In this document: positions 1 to 5,375 of the stretch, piece after piece | How positions within the stretch are numbered: the stretch's first letter is position 1 | Layout: each line of letters begins with the position of its first letter | Assembly (NCBI RefSeq): GCF_035938995.1 | Contig: NZ_DASZGI010000080.1 | Span: 1 to 9,648, forward strand | Reading direction: 5' to 3' | Source: DASZGI01 sp035938995 | Lineage (GTDB): Bacteria; Actinomycetota; Actinomycetes; Streptomycetales; Catenulisporaceae | DNA: 9,648 nt | The notes under the pieces: model-generated | The model's database searches: none | Told to the model about the DNA's origin: nothing | The model's input: only the letters and a program-made list of their open reading frames with translations | Made by a program: the position numbers and the translations under genes

Positions 1-361
1 CGCGTCGCTCGCGCTGTCCGCCGTCACCGCCGTCATCGCCGCGTTCTTCTACGGGTTGCCGATGGTGATGGTGCTGGCCGGGATCGCGGGCGCCGCTCCG
101 GCGCTGGCGAAGCTCTCCCTCGACGCGCTGATCCAGCGGGATACCGCGGAGGCCGTGCGCACGTCCGCGTTCGCCCGCTCCGAGACGCTCCTGCAGCTCG
201 CCTGGGTGGTCGGCGGCGCGCTCGCCCTGCCGCTGTCCGTCACGACCGGCGTCATCGGGGTCAGTGTCCTGGCCGCCGGCCTTTCGATCGTGGCGCTGAT
301 CACCGGTAAGTCGCTGTACGACCTGCGCTGGGAGCAGTCCGCGGTGAGTTCCGCGGCATGA
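1..361 (+). CDS. MFS family transporter, C-terminal fragment
   Basis: Partial gene: the frame is open from base 2, so the start lies outside the window. About 119 residues remain. Hydrophobic stretches at fragment residues 5-33, 62-79 and 82-101 look like the last membrane helices of a 12-14 helix major facilitator transporter. The segment at 38-69 (SLDALIQRD, then RTSAFARSETLLQLAWV) resembles the loop and helix start of actinobacterial MFS drug-exporter-like proteins. The cytoplasmic tail is short and basic, then polar. The stop overlaps the mqnB start as ATGA (358-361), which suggests translational coupling and one operon. The substrate cannot be told from the sequence. Being coupled to menaquinone genes does not prove a menaquinone-related role. 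The MFS call is fairly sure; the subfamily is not. Confidence 0.75.
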   Translation, partial: ASLALSAVTAVIAAFFYGLPMVMVLAGIAGAAPALAKLSLDALIQRDTAEAVRTSAFARSETLLQLAWVVGGALALPLSVTTGVIGVSVLAAGLSIVALITGKSLYDLRWEQSAVSSAA

Positions 362-981
362 CCGGGATCCTGATCGTCACGGCGGTCGAGGCCGAGCGCG
401 AGGCGATCGAGCGCGGCCTCCCGGCGTCTGTGCGGGCGGCGGGCGACGTGGTGGTCACGGCGGGCGGCGTCGGCGCGGCGGCGGTCGCGGCGGCCACGGC
501 GGCGGAACTGGCGCGTCGGCCGTTCAGTCATGTGGTGAGCGTCGGCATCGGCGGGGGGTTTACGGGCGCGGCGAAGATCGGCGATCTGCTGGCGGCCGAC
601 CGGATCATCGCCGCGGACCTCGGCGCGCAGACCGGCGACGGCTTCCTCTCGCTCGACGATCTCGGCTTCGGGACGTGCGTGTACGAGGCCTTCCGCGTTC
701 CCGGGGAGGTGTTCGTGCGCGGCGACCTGCTGACCGTCAACACGGCCACGGGCACCGCGGAGCGGGCCGATCTCCTGCGCGCGCGCCACCCGGCGGCGGT
801 CGGGGAGGCGATGGAGGGTTACGGTGTGGCTGTGGCCGCTGCGCGTTTCGGCGTGCCGGTGGCCGAGATCCGCGCGGTCTCCAACCCGGTCGGGCCGCGC
901 GACCGCACCGCCTGGCGGATCGGCGAAGCCCTCGCGGCGCTGACCGAAGCCGCCGGGCTGATCGTCGAAGGGCTGTCATGA
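358..981 (+). CDS. mqnB: Futalosine hydrolase MqnB
   Basis: A cytoplasmic nucleosidase of 207 residues, the usual size for the family. It hydrolyses futalosine to dehypoxanthine futalosine and hypoxanthine in the futalosine route to menaquinone. The protein has the nucleoside phosphorylase/MTA-SAH nucleosidase fold pattern. There is an N-terminal beta strand with an acidic residue (ILIVTAVEAE, Glu11) and a glycine-rich SVGIGGGF (61-68). MEGYG (152-156) carries the Glu expected to bind the ribose. SNPVGPRDRTAW (175-186) fits the futalosine-hydrolase version of the catalytic loop, with Asn176 where MTA/SAH nucleosidases have Asp. The ATG at 358 overlaps the upstream MFS stop, and the stop overlaps the mqnD start (978-981), so translation is probably coupled. 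The adjacent mqnD supports the MqnB call over a purine or 5'-methylthioadenosine nucleosidase. Confidence 0.92.
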   Translation: MTGILIVTAVEAEREAIERGLPASVRAAGDVVVTAGGVGAAAVAAATAAELARRPFSHVVSVGIGGGFTGAAKIGDLLAADRIIAADLGAQTGDGFLSLDDLGFGTCVYEAFRVPGEVFVRGDLLTVNTATGTAERADLLRARHPAAVGEAMEGYGVAVAAARFGVPVAEIRAVSNPVGPRDRTAWRIGEALAALTEAAGLIVEGLS

Positions 982-1832
982 CGAGCGCGTCCGCTCCGGC
1001 TGAACCCAAGCGGTTGAGCCCGGCCCGTTTGAGCATCGCGTACTCGCCGTGTCCCAACGACACGTTCATCTTCCACGCGTGGGCGCACAGCCTGGTGCCG
1101 GACGCGCCGCCGATCGACGTCACCTACGCCGACATCGACGTGACCAACAACCTGGTCGGCGAGGGCGGACTAGACGTGATGAAGATCTCGTACGCCGCGC
1201 TGCCTGAGGCACTGGAGCGCTACGAGTTGCTGCCGTGCGGTGGAGCGCTCGGGCGCGGCTGCGGTCCACTCGTGCTGACCGCGCCGGGCGGGCCGACAGA
1301 CCTGGCCGGCCGCACGGTGGCCGTGCCGAGCCTCAAGTCCACCGCGTTCCTGTTGTTCCAGCGCTGGGCCGAAGGCGGCAGTCCGGCACGGATTCAGGTC
1401 CTGCCTTTCCGGGACATCATGCCCGCGGTGCGTGACGGCGCGGTGGACGCCGGCCTGGTGATCCACGAGGCGCGATTCACCTACGCGGGCTATGGCCTGC
1501 AGTGCCTGGCGGACCTCGGCGAGTGGTGGGAGAAGACGACCGGCGCGCCTATTCCACTCGGTGCGATCGTCGCCCGTCGCAGCCTCGGGCCGACGCTGAT
1601 CGCCCGGATCACCGCGGCGATCCGCGCGTCGGTGGACCACGCCTTCGCGGACCCCGACGCTTCCCGTGAATACGTCCTCGAACACGCCGAAGAGATGGAC
1701 CCCGAGGTGGCGAAGGCGCACATCGCCCTTTACGTGAACGAGTTCTCGCGCGATCTCGGGCCGGTCGGATACTCCGCCGTCGAGCGGCTCCTCGGGATCA
1801 GCCTCGAACGCCCCTCAACCGCCCAGGGCTGA
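978..1832 (+). CDS. mqnD: 1,4-dihydroxy-6-naphthoate synthase MqnD
   Basis: This 284-residue enzyme converts cyclic dehypoxanthine futalosine to 1,4-dihydroxy-6-naphthoate, the step after MqnC in the futalosine menaquinone pathway. It has the periplasmic-binding-protein-like fold of the MqnA/MqnD family but no signal peptide, so it acts in the cytosol. The family signature SPCPNDTFIFHAW lies at 23-35. KISYAALPEALERY (69-82) and the glycine-rich GGALGRGCGPL (88-98) follow. VIHEARFTY (161-169) holds His163, which by family knowledge is the likely catalytic histidine. IPLGAIVARRSL (192-203) is also typical of MqnD. The frame is open further upstream, but the ATG at 978 fits the family length and gives the 4-nt ATGA overlap with mqnB. 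The extension before residue 15 is short and probably disordered. mqnA, mqnC and mqnE are not in the window and must lie elsewhere. Confidence 0.95.
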   Translation: MTSASAPAEPKRLSPARLSIAYSPCPNDTFIFHAWAHSLVPDAPPIDVTYADIDVTNNLVGEGGLDVMKISYAALPEALERYELLPCGGALGRGCGPLVLTAPGGPTDLAGRTVAVPSLKSTAFLLFQRWAEGGSPARIQVLPFRDIMPAVRDGAVDAGLVIHEARFTYAGYGLQCLADLGEWWEKTTGAPIPLGAIVARRSLGPTLIARITAAIRASVDHAFADPDASREYVLEHAEEMDPEVAKAHIALYVNEFSRDLGPVGYSAVERLLGISLERPSTAQG

Positions 1833-1841
1833 CCGCCTCCG

Positions 1842-1856
1842 GCCGCGCCGCGCGGC
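1842..1856. terminator. Small GC hairpin between mqnD and the cold-shock gene
   Basis: GCCGCG and CGCGGC flank a 3-nt CCG loop in the 30-bp gap between the convergent mqnD and cold-shock genes. There is no T-tract on either side. It could end transcription from both directions in the U-less manner common in high-GC actinomycetes, but a 6-bp GC palindrome is also easy to find by chance in such DNA. Confidence 0.3.
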
Positions 1857-1862
1857 GATGCG

Positions 1863-2252
1863 TCACGTCTGTACGTCGAGCTGATCGGCGACCGCCCGCA
1901 ACAGCTTCGCGACCTTCTGAGCCGAATCGCGGTCCGGGTGCTTGCCACGGCGCAGGGTGTTCGAGGTGTGGTCCAGCACCTTGATGACGTCCTCGACGAT
2001 GACCACGAGTTCGTCCGCGGGTTTGCGCACCGCCGCGGCGACAGAGGGGCGGCTGTCGAGCACGTGGATGTTGAGCGCGCTCTCGCCGCGGCGGCCGTCC
2101 GCCACGCCGAACTCCACCCGCTGACCGGGCTTCAGCGTGGTCGTCCCGGCCGGCAGGGCCGAGGAGTGGACGTGGACATCGCCGCCGTCGTCCCGCGTGA
2201 TAAAACCGTAACCCTTGTCGGCGTTGTACCACTTGACCTTGCCGGTTGGCAC
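1863..2252 (-). CDS. Cold-shock domain protein with C-terminal extension
   Basis: This 129-residue protein has an N-terminal CspA-type OB-fold (about 1-65) that should bind single-stranded RNA or DNA. Residues 1-9 (PTGKVKWYN after the start) are the family opening, RNP1 is KGYGFI (13-18), and RNP2 is VHVHS (26-30). RNP2 normally reads VFVH; here the stacking Phe is His27. Residues 70-129 form a non-CSD extension with helical character and many charged residues (ADELVVIVEDVIKVLDH, then AQKVAKLLRAVADQL). It is unlike the minimal 67-residue Csp proteins and could mediate dimer or partner contacts (inference). The start is GTG at 2250-2252, chosen because GAGGT (complement of 2259-2263) sits 6 nt upstream and because the CSD begins at once. 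It is convergent with mqnD. An RNA-chaperone or regulatory role follows from the family; its target is unknown. Confidence 0.9.
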   Translation of the reverse strand: MPTGKVKWYNADKGYGFITRDDGGDVHVHSSALPAGTTTLKPGQRVEFGVADGRRGESALNIHVLDSRPSVAAAVRKPADELVVIVEDVIKVLDHTSNTLRRGKHPDRDSAQKVAKLLRAVADQLDVQT

Positions 2253-2258
2253 GGGACT

Positions 2259-2263
2259 ACCTC
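2259..2263 (-). promoter_or_regulatory. Ribosome binding site of the cold-shock gene
   Basis: On the minus strand this reads GAGGT, with 6 nt before the GTG at 2252. It supports that start, the only candidate that keeps the whole cold-shock domain. Confidence 0.7.
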
Positions 2264-2351
2264 ATCTGTCTGTCGTCGGTGTCGCTGTTGCGTAAGGGTG
2301 CACTCGCGTGCGTCGTCAAGGCAGCACGGAGCGCATCACCCTGACGAGTTA

Positions 2352-2380
2352 AGGCTAGCCGCCGAACGACCCCCGGTCAC
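2352..2380 (-). promoter_or_regulatory. Candidate sigma-70-type promoter of the cold-shock gene
   Basis: On the minus strand, GTGACC (2380-2375) matches TTGACA at the TGAC core. After a 17-bp spacer comes TAGCCT (2357-2352), which fits the actinobacterial TANNNT -10. Transcription would begin near 2345, giving a leader of about 93 nt before the GTG. The -35 lies inside the inverted repeat at 2362-2415. This is a match by eye only, without start-site data. Confidence 0.4.
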
Positions 2381-2415
2381 CATCGTTACCGGTCGATCGG
2401 GGGTTCCCCGTTCGG
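2362..2415. repeat. Large imperfect inverted repeat in the divergent control region
   Basis: The outer arms CCGAACG (2362-2368) and CGTTCGG (2409-2415) are perfect complements. The inner arms ACCCCCG (2369-2375) and CGGGGGT (2398-2404) are too. A TCCC bulge (2405-2408) separates the two blocks on one side only. Pairing continues inward by three more pairs, one of them G-T (2376-2378 with 2395-2397), which leaves a loop of about 16 nt. It lies between the cold-shock and ferredoxin genes and overlaps the candidate cold-shock promoter. It could be a regulator site or an RNA hairpin if transcribed. Confidence 0.6.
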
Positions 2416-2449
2416 ACCAGTCCCCGGGGCGCCGGATCGAACCAATCAA

Positions 2450-2468
2450 AAAGGTTAGCCTAACCTAA
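2450..2468 (+). promoter_or_regulatory. Iron box (DtxR/IdeR/DmdR-type operator)
   Basis: The 19 bases AAAGGTTAGCCTAACCTAA match the known iron-box consensus TTAGGTTAGSCTAACCTAA at 17 positions. The core is a perfect 15-bp interrupted palindrome, AGGTTAG-C-CTAACCT (2452-2466). It lies 42 bp before the GTG of the Suc/Fer-like gene. It contains TAACCT (2461-2466), which could serve as a -10 hexamer, so Fe(II)-loaded repressor would block RNA polymerase. In actinomycetes such sites bind DtxR-family repressors (DmdR1 in Streptomyces, IdeR in mycobacteria). Regulation of the downstream gene by iron is a strong inference; an effect on the divergent cold-shock gene is less likely given the distance. 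Confidence 0.85.
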
Positions 2469-2497
2469 CTCACGCTAGGTCATCCTTCGACTTCACC

Positions 2498-2503
2498 AGG
2501 TGG
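2498..2503 (+). promoter_or_regulatory. Ribosome binding site of the Suc/Fer-like gene
   Basis: AGGTGG is placed 7 nt before the GTG at 2511. It decides that GTG over the second in-frame GTG at 2517. Confidence 0.7.
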
Positions 2504-2510
2504 TCGATCC

Positions 2511-3503
2511 GTGCCCGTGGATTCCGTTGTGCTCGGCAAGCCCTCCGCGCTCTCCGAACGATCTATACCCCGTTGCGCGGAAATCTGTCGTGCCCTTAGC
2601 GAGCCGCTAGCGGGCACGGCGCCCGCCGCCGCGCGCGGCTGGCTGCTGGTCGAGCATCCGGGTCCGTGGCCTGCCTTCGGACTGCCCGCTGATCTTCCTG
2701 TCGCCGTGACGCACTTTGCCGAGCGCGCCCTTCAGTACGGCGTGCGCACGCAACTGATCCGTCGGCCGGATCGTTCTGAGCGACGGCCCAAGCGGCTGAG
2801 GGTGCTGATCGCTGGTGGGGTTCCTCAGGCTCGGTGGATTGAAGAACGCGCGGATACCTGCGATGAGCGGGCTGACACTCTGGGCGCGGCGCTTGAGGCG
2901 CTCGACCCCACCCGGTTCGTCGACGGGCCGTCGCCGCGCTTCGGCACGCCCGCAGCGCCTACTCTGCTGGTCTGTACCCATGGCCGCCGGGAGGTTTGCT
3001 GCGCAGCGTACGGGCGGCCGGTGGCGCGGGCCCTCGCGGAGCGGTTCGGCGATGCGGTCTGGGAGACGACTCACGTGGGTGGGGACCGCTTCGCCGCGAG
3101 CCTCGTGGCGCTTCCCTCGGGGGCTTACTTCGGGCGGCTTGACCCCGCGTCCGCGCTGCGCGTGGCGGAGGCGGCGCTGGAGGGGCGGATCGAGCCGGAC
3201 CGGTTCCGCGGCACGGCGGGCCTGTCGCCGAGCGCGCAGGCGGCCGAGTGCTTCCTGCGCCGTGCCCTCGGCCAGACGCGCGCGGACGCGGTCATCCACC
3301 TCGGCGCGGACCGACGCGACGGCGTACGGCTGGAGCGGTTCTCGGCGGCCGGGCTGGGCACGCGGACGGTGACTCTGCGCGAACGCGAGGCGCGGCAGCC
3401 CCGCCTGACGTCGTGCGGTCAGGGCACGGTCGACTGCCCGACCGTCTACGAGCTCGTCGACATCACGGCCAACGTCACAGCCGACATCACATCTGGCGGG
3501 TGA
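2511..3503 (+). CDS. Sucrase/ferredoxin-like (Suc_Fer-like) family protein
   Basis: A 330-residue soluble protein with the marks of the Suc/Fer-like family, a thioredoxin-fold [2Fe-2S] ferredoxin group. The N-terminal domain starts with CAEICRALSEPLAGTA (22-37). The C-terminal ferredoxin-like domain has LLVCTHGRREVCCAAYGRPV (152-171), with Cys155, Cys163 and Cys164, and then WETTHVGGDRFAASLVALP (184-202) including His188. FRGTAGLSPSAQAAE (232-246) is another family block. The last part has Cys302 and Cys309 (SCGQGTVDC). Which residues hold the cluster is not certain from sequence. The role is probably electron transfer, perhaps in iron mobilisation, because a strong iron box lies in its promoter; the exact partner is unknown. 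It is expected to be made under iron starvation. The 3' end overlaps the convergent membrane-protein gene by 17 bp. Codons in the first half look less GC-biased than those of the neighbours. Confidence 0.88.
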   Translation: MPVDSVVLGKPSALSERSIPRCAEICRALSEPLAGTAPAAARGWLLVEHPGPWPAFGLPADLPVAVTHFAERALQYGVRTQLIRRPDRSERRPKRLRVLIAGGVPQARWIEERADTCDERADTLGAALEALDPTRFVDGPSPRFGTPAAPTLLVCTHGRREVCCAAYGRPVARALAERFGDAVWETTHVGGDRFAASLVALPSGAYFGRLDPASALRVAEAALEGRIEPDRFRGTAGLSPSAQAAECFLRRALGQTRADAVIHLGADRRDGVRLERFSAAGLGTRTVTLREREARQPRLTSCGQGTVDCPTVYELVDITANVTADITSGG

Positions 3504-3505
3504 TG
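3485..3505. terminator. Inverted repeat holding both stop codons (Suc/Fer-like and membrane gene)
   Basis: CATCAC (3485-3490) and GTGATG (3500-3505) are perfect complements around a 9-nt loop. The minus-strand stop (3487-3489) and the plus-strand stop (3501-3503) lie in the two arms. There is no T-tract. It may act as a compact bidirectional terminator at these overlapping 3' ends; function is inferred. Confidence 0.3.
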
Positions 3506-4440
3506 CCGCGGGCCAGCCGCCAGCTGAGCAGCAGCGCCGCCAGAACGGCGGCGATCCGCGGCAGCGTGCCGAAGAAGTTGGCCGCGCCGGAGAGCACGTC
3601 CGCGCTGCTGGCCTTGTGGCCGCCCCAGATGCCGGCCCGGTACAGCCAGAACCCGATCGCGTAGACCAGCGTGGTACCGGTCGGCACGCCGATCAGCAGG
3701 GTCCACTTCTCCACCGAGGTGTAAAACCGCGAGGTGCACGCGACCAGCGCGGCGACCAGCAGCACCACCCACTGGCCGAGGATCGCGCCGACCACGAACA
3801 GCGCGATGGCCAGCGCCTCCTGCGGGTGCTCGCGCGGGCCGATGAGCCAGAGCGCGCGCAACCGGCGAGCCACTTCCGAGGGCGGCTCGACCGGCGCGAA
3901 GTCCGCCTCCGGGACGCTCAACTCGGGCAGCACCATCGTCTGGGTCGCGGTCGAGCCGAGCGCGCCGACCGTCTCCGCGGCCCTTTCCGGTGCGAACGGG
4001 TCCGGGTCGAGACAGATCTCCGGTCCGTCCATCACCCGGCCGATCGGCACCGACGAGCGGTTCTCCGGCGCGTACGGACTGCTCGGGCCCTGCGGCGCCA
4101 GCAGCTCGGCGAGGTCGTCGATGATCGGCACCTGCGGACCGTCCGCGGACCGGACGGACAGTCGGGCGCTGAGCCGGGCCTGATAGTCCGGGTCCCGCTG
4201 CACCTCGGCGTCGACGAGGGTGATCGGATCACCGAGCCCGTCCAGGATGCGGTCAAGCGTATGGACGTCCATGCCCCGCCGGTCGCGCTCTGCCTGAATC
4301 CGGTCGCGCAGCCCGTCGACGAATCGGCTGCGGGCCGCCGGGGACAGCCGGCCCGAGGCGGCGTCAGAGACCGCGCTCAGGTAGCTGAACAGGCGCTGCT
4401 CGGGCTGGAGTCTGGTGTTCTTGGTCACTTCCCCACGCAT
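3487..4440 (-). CDS. HAAS-like domain membrane protein
   Basis: 317 residues. The N-terminal 12-82 resembles the HAAS/DUF1700-type helical domain: YLSAVSDAASGRLSPAARSRF, then an amphipathic helix and LDRILDGLGDPITLVDAEV (62-80), whose G-DP-L pattern is typical. Residues 83-190 are a low-complexity, acidic and proline-rich linker. The C-terminal part has hydrophobic segments at about 208-235, 246-268 and 286-309, with no signal peptide, so the N-terminus is probably cytosolic. HAAS domains usually go with membrane permease-like or anti-sigma-like modules and PadR-type regulators. No such regulator is next door, so the role is unknown. The ATG at 4440 is preceded by AGGGGAG (complement of 4447-4453) at 6 nt. 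The HAAS call rests on pattern recognition and is moderate; the membrane call is firm. Confidence 0.7.
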   Translation of the reverse strand: MRGEVTKNTRLQPEQRLFSYLSAVSDAASGRLSPAARSRFVDGLRDRIQAERDRRGMDVHTLDRILDGLGDPITLVDAEVQRDPDYQARLSARLSVRSADGPQVPIIDDLAELLAPQGPSSPYAPENRSSVPIGRVMDGPEICLDPDPFAPERAAETVGALGSTATQTMVLPELSVPEADFAPVEPPSEVARRLRALWLIGPREHPQEALAIALFVVGAILGQWVVLLVAALVACTSRFYTSVEKWTLLIGVPTGTTLVYAIGFWLYRAGIWGGHKASSADVLSGAANFFGTLPRIAAVLAALLLSWRLARGITRQM

Positions 4441-4446
4441 GCCGTA

Positions 4447-4453
4447 CTCCCCT
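4447..4453 (-). promoter_or_regulatory. Ribosome binding site of the HAAS-like gene
   Basis: The minus strand reads AGGGGAG, 6 nt before the ATG at 4440. This favours that ATG over the in-frame GTG four codons later. Confidence 0.7.
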
Positions 4454-4530
4454 GGCGCCGCTGTCAGTTCTGAGATATATGCCCAGCCTAAACGGACGGT
4501 GCACCGGCGCGCGAAGGCTGCTTGAAGCGA

Positions 4531-4553
4531 CCGAGGGCGCCTGCGCCCTCAGG
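4531..4553. repeat. Strong hairpin midway between the HAAS-like and cutC genes
   Basis: GAGGGCGC (4533-4540) and GCGCCCTC (4543-4550) are perfect complements with only CT between them. Two further C-G pairs (4531-4532 with 4552-4553) form across a single bulged A at 4551. It sits about 90 bp upstream of each divergent start. It may be an operator or cruciform; a terminator makes little sense between two divergent starts. The rest of 4441-4635 shows an AT-rich patch (4474-4481, GATATATG), a possible minus-strand -10, and nothing else I can name. Confidence 0.5.
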
Positions 4554-4623
4554 CCCCGCGCCACACGCCCCTGGGCTGGTCCAGGCTGTCCGGCCCAGAG
4601 CGCGTGTGACGGCGCGCGTATGG

Positions 4624-4629
4624 CAGTCT
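4624..4629 (+). promoter_or_regulatory. Possible -10 element for leaderless cutC mRNA
   Basis: CAGTCT fits TANNNT at A2 and T6 and ends 6 nt before the ATG at 4636. This is the spacing of leaderless actinobacterial transcripts, where the first base of the mRNA is the A of ATG. No Shine-Dalgarno sequence is seen before this ATG, which agrees. No good -35 at 17 bp is visible. Confidence 0.3.
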
Positions 4630-4635
4630 TGCGCC

Positions 4636-5364
4636 ATGTCGAACACCCCCGCCCGGCCCGAAGCGGCCGCGCTGCTCGAAGTGATCGCGGTCGACGCCGA
4701 GGACGCCCGCCAGGCGGTGGCGGGCGGCGCGGACCGCCTGGAGCTGGTCAGCGCCATGCAGCTGTCCGGCCTCAATCCGCCGCTCGAGGCGTTTGAGCAG
4801 ATCAGGGCAGCCGTGACGGTCCCGCTGCGGGTCATGATCCGGCTGCGCGACGGGTTTCTCGCGGGCGGCCCGGGCAACGTCGCCGCGCTGGTCGCCTCGG
4901 TGGCGCAGTTGCGGGACGCGGGGGCGGACGAGTTCGTGTTCGGCTGGCTGGACGCATCCGGAGGAGTGGACCTGGACACGGTGAAGGCCGTGATCGAGGC
5001 GGCTGGGGGCGCGCCGTGGACGTTCCACAAGGCGATCGACGCGTCCACGGATCGAGACGGCGCCTTCGCCGCCCTGCGGGGTCTGCCGGGCCTGGACACC
5101 GTGCTGACCTCCGGCGGGCCGTTCCCGGCCGGACAAGGTGTCGCGGTACTCGAGAAGGAGGCGGCGCGCGAGGCGGCGCTGCCGGACGGCGTGCAGATCC
5201 TGGTCGGCGGCGGGCTCAAGCTCGGCGACGTGCCCACGCTGCGTGCGGCGGGGTTGGCCGGCTTCCACATCGGCACCGCGGCGCGCGTCTCCGGCGACTG
5301 GGCCGGACACGTGGATCCCGAACTGGTCGCCGCCTGGCGGACCGCGGTGGACGCGTCCCTCTGA
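4636..5364 (+). CDS. cutC: CutC-like (PF03932) TIM-barrel protein
   Basis: 242 residues, near the usual 230-250 of CutC. The N-terminus LLEVIAVDAEDARQAVAGGADRLEL (13-37) is the family opening with the GADRxEL motif. GLNPP (45-49) stands where most members have GLTPS. VMIRLRDGF (66-74) replaces the usual VMIRPR. FHKAID (130-135) matches FHRAFD, VLTSGG (156-161) matches the LTSGG strand, and ILVGGGLKLGDVPTL (188-202) and FHIGTA (210-215) complete the barrel. The Cys often found after GADRIEL is Val38, so copper binding at that site is unlikely. The family's role in copper homeostasis is disputed, and the enzyme activity is unknown. The ATG at 4636 is chosen because the family sequence begins soon after it; the frame is open to an earlier ATG at 4522 but that would add a proline/alanine-rich stretch unlike CutC. 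It lies 7 bp from the convergent helR-like gene. Confidence 0.85.
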   Translation: MSNTPARPEAAALLEVIAVDAEDARQAVAGGADRLELVSAMQLSGLNPPLEAFEQIRAAVTVPLRVMIRLRDGFLAGGPGNVAALVASVAQLRDAGADEFVFGWLDASGGVDLDTVKAVIEAAGGAPWTFHKAIDASTDRDGAFAALRGLPGLDTVLTSGGPFPAGQGVAVLEKEAAREAALPDGVQILVGGGLKLGDVPTLRAAGLAGFHIGTAARVSGDWAGHVDPELVAAWRTAVDASL

Positions 5365-5375
5365 CGTCGCGTCAG
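5361..5375. terminator. Inverted repeat holding both stop codons (cutC and helR-like gene)
   Basis: CTGACG-TCG-CGTCAG is a perfect 6-bp stem with a 3-nt loop that fills the whole junction. The cutC stop (5362-5364) and the helR-like stop on the other strand (5372-5374) lie in its arms. It may be a minimal bidirectional terminator. It has no T-tract, and three of the pairs are forced by TGA facing TGA, so the call is tentative. Confidence 0.35.

Noticed and set aside
675..977. N-terminal extension of mqnD to 675
   Set aside because: It would overlap most of the end of mqnB and adds an Arg/Gly-rich segment unlike MqnD; the ATG at 978 gives the family length.
2343..2363. Second, weak iron box around TTAAGGCTAGCC
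   Set aside because: By my alignment only 11 of 19 positions match and the flanks are not palindromic. The minus-strand TAGCCT within it reads better as a -10 element.
3616..4473. Open frame of 285 codons on the plus strand opposite the HAAS-like gene
   Set aside because: It has the Arg/Asp/Gln-rich composition of an antisense shadow, no ribosome site, and no recognisable motif.
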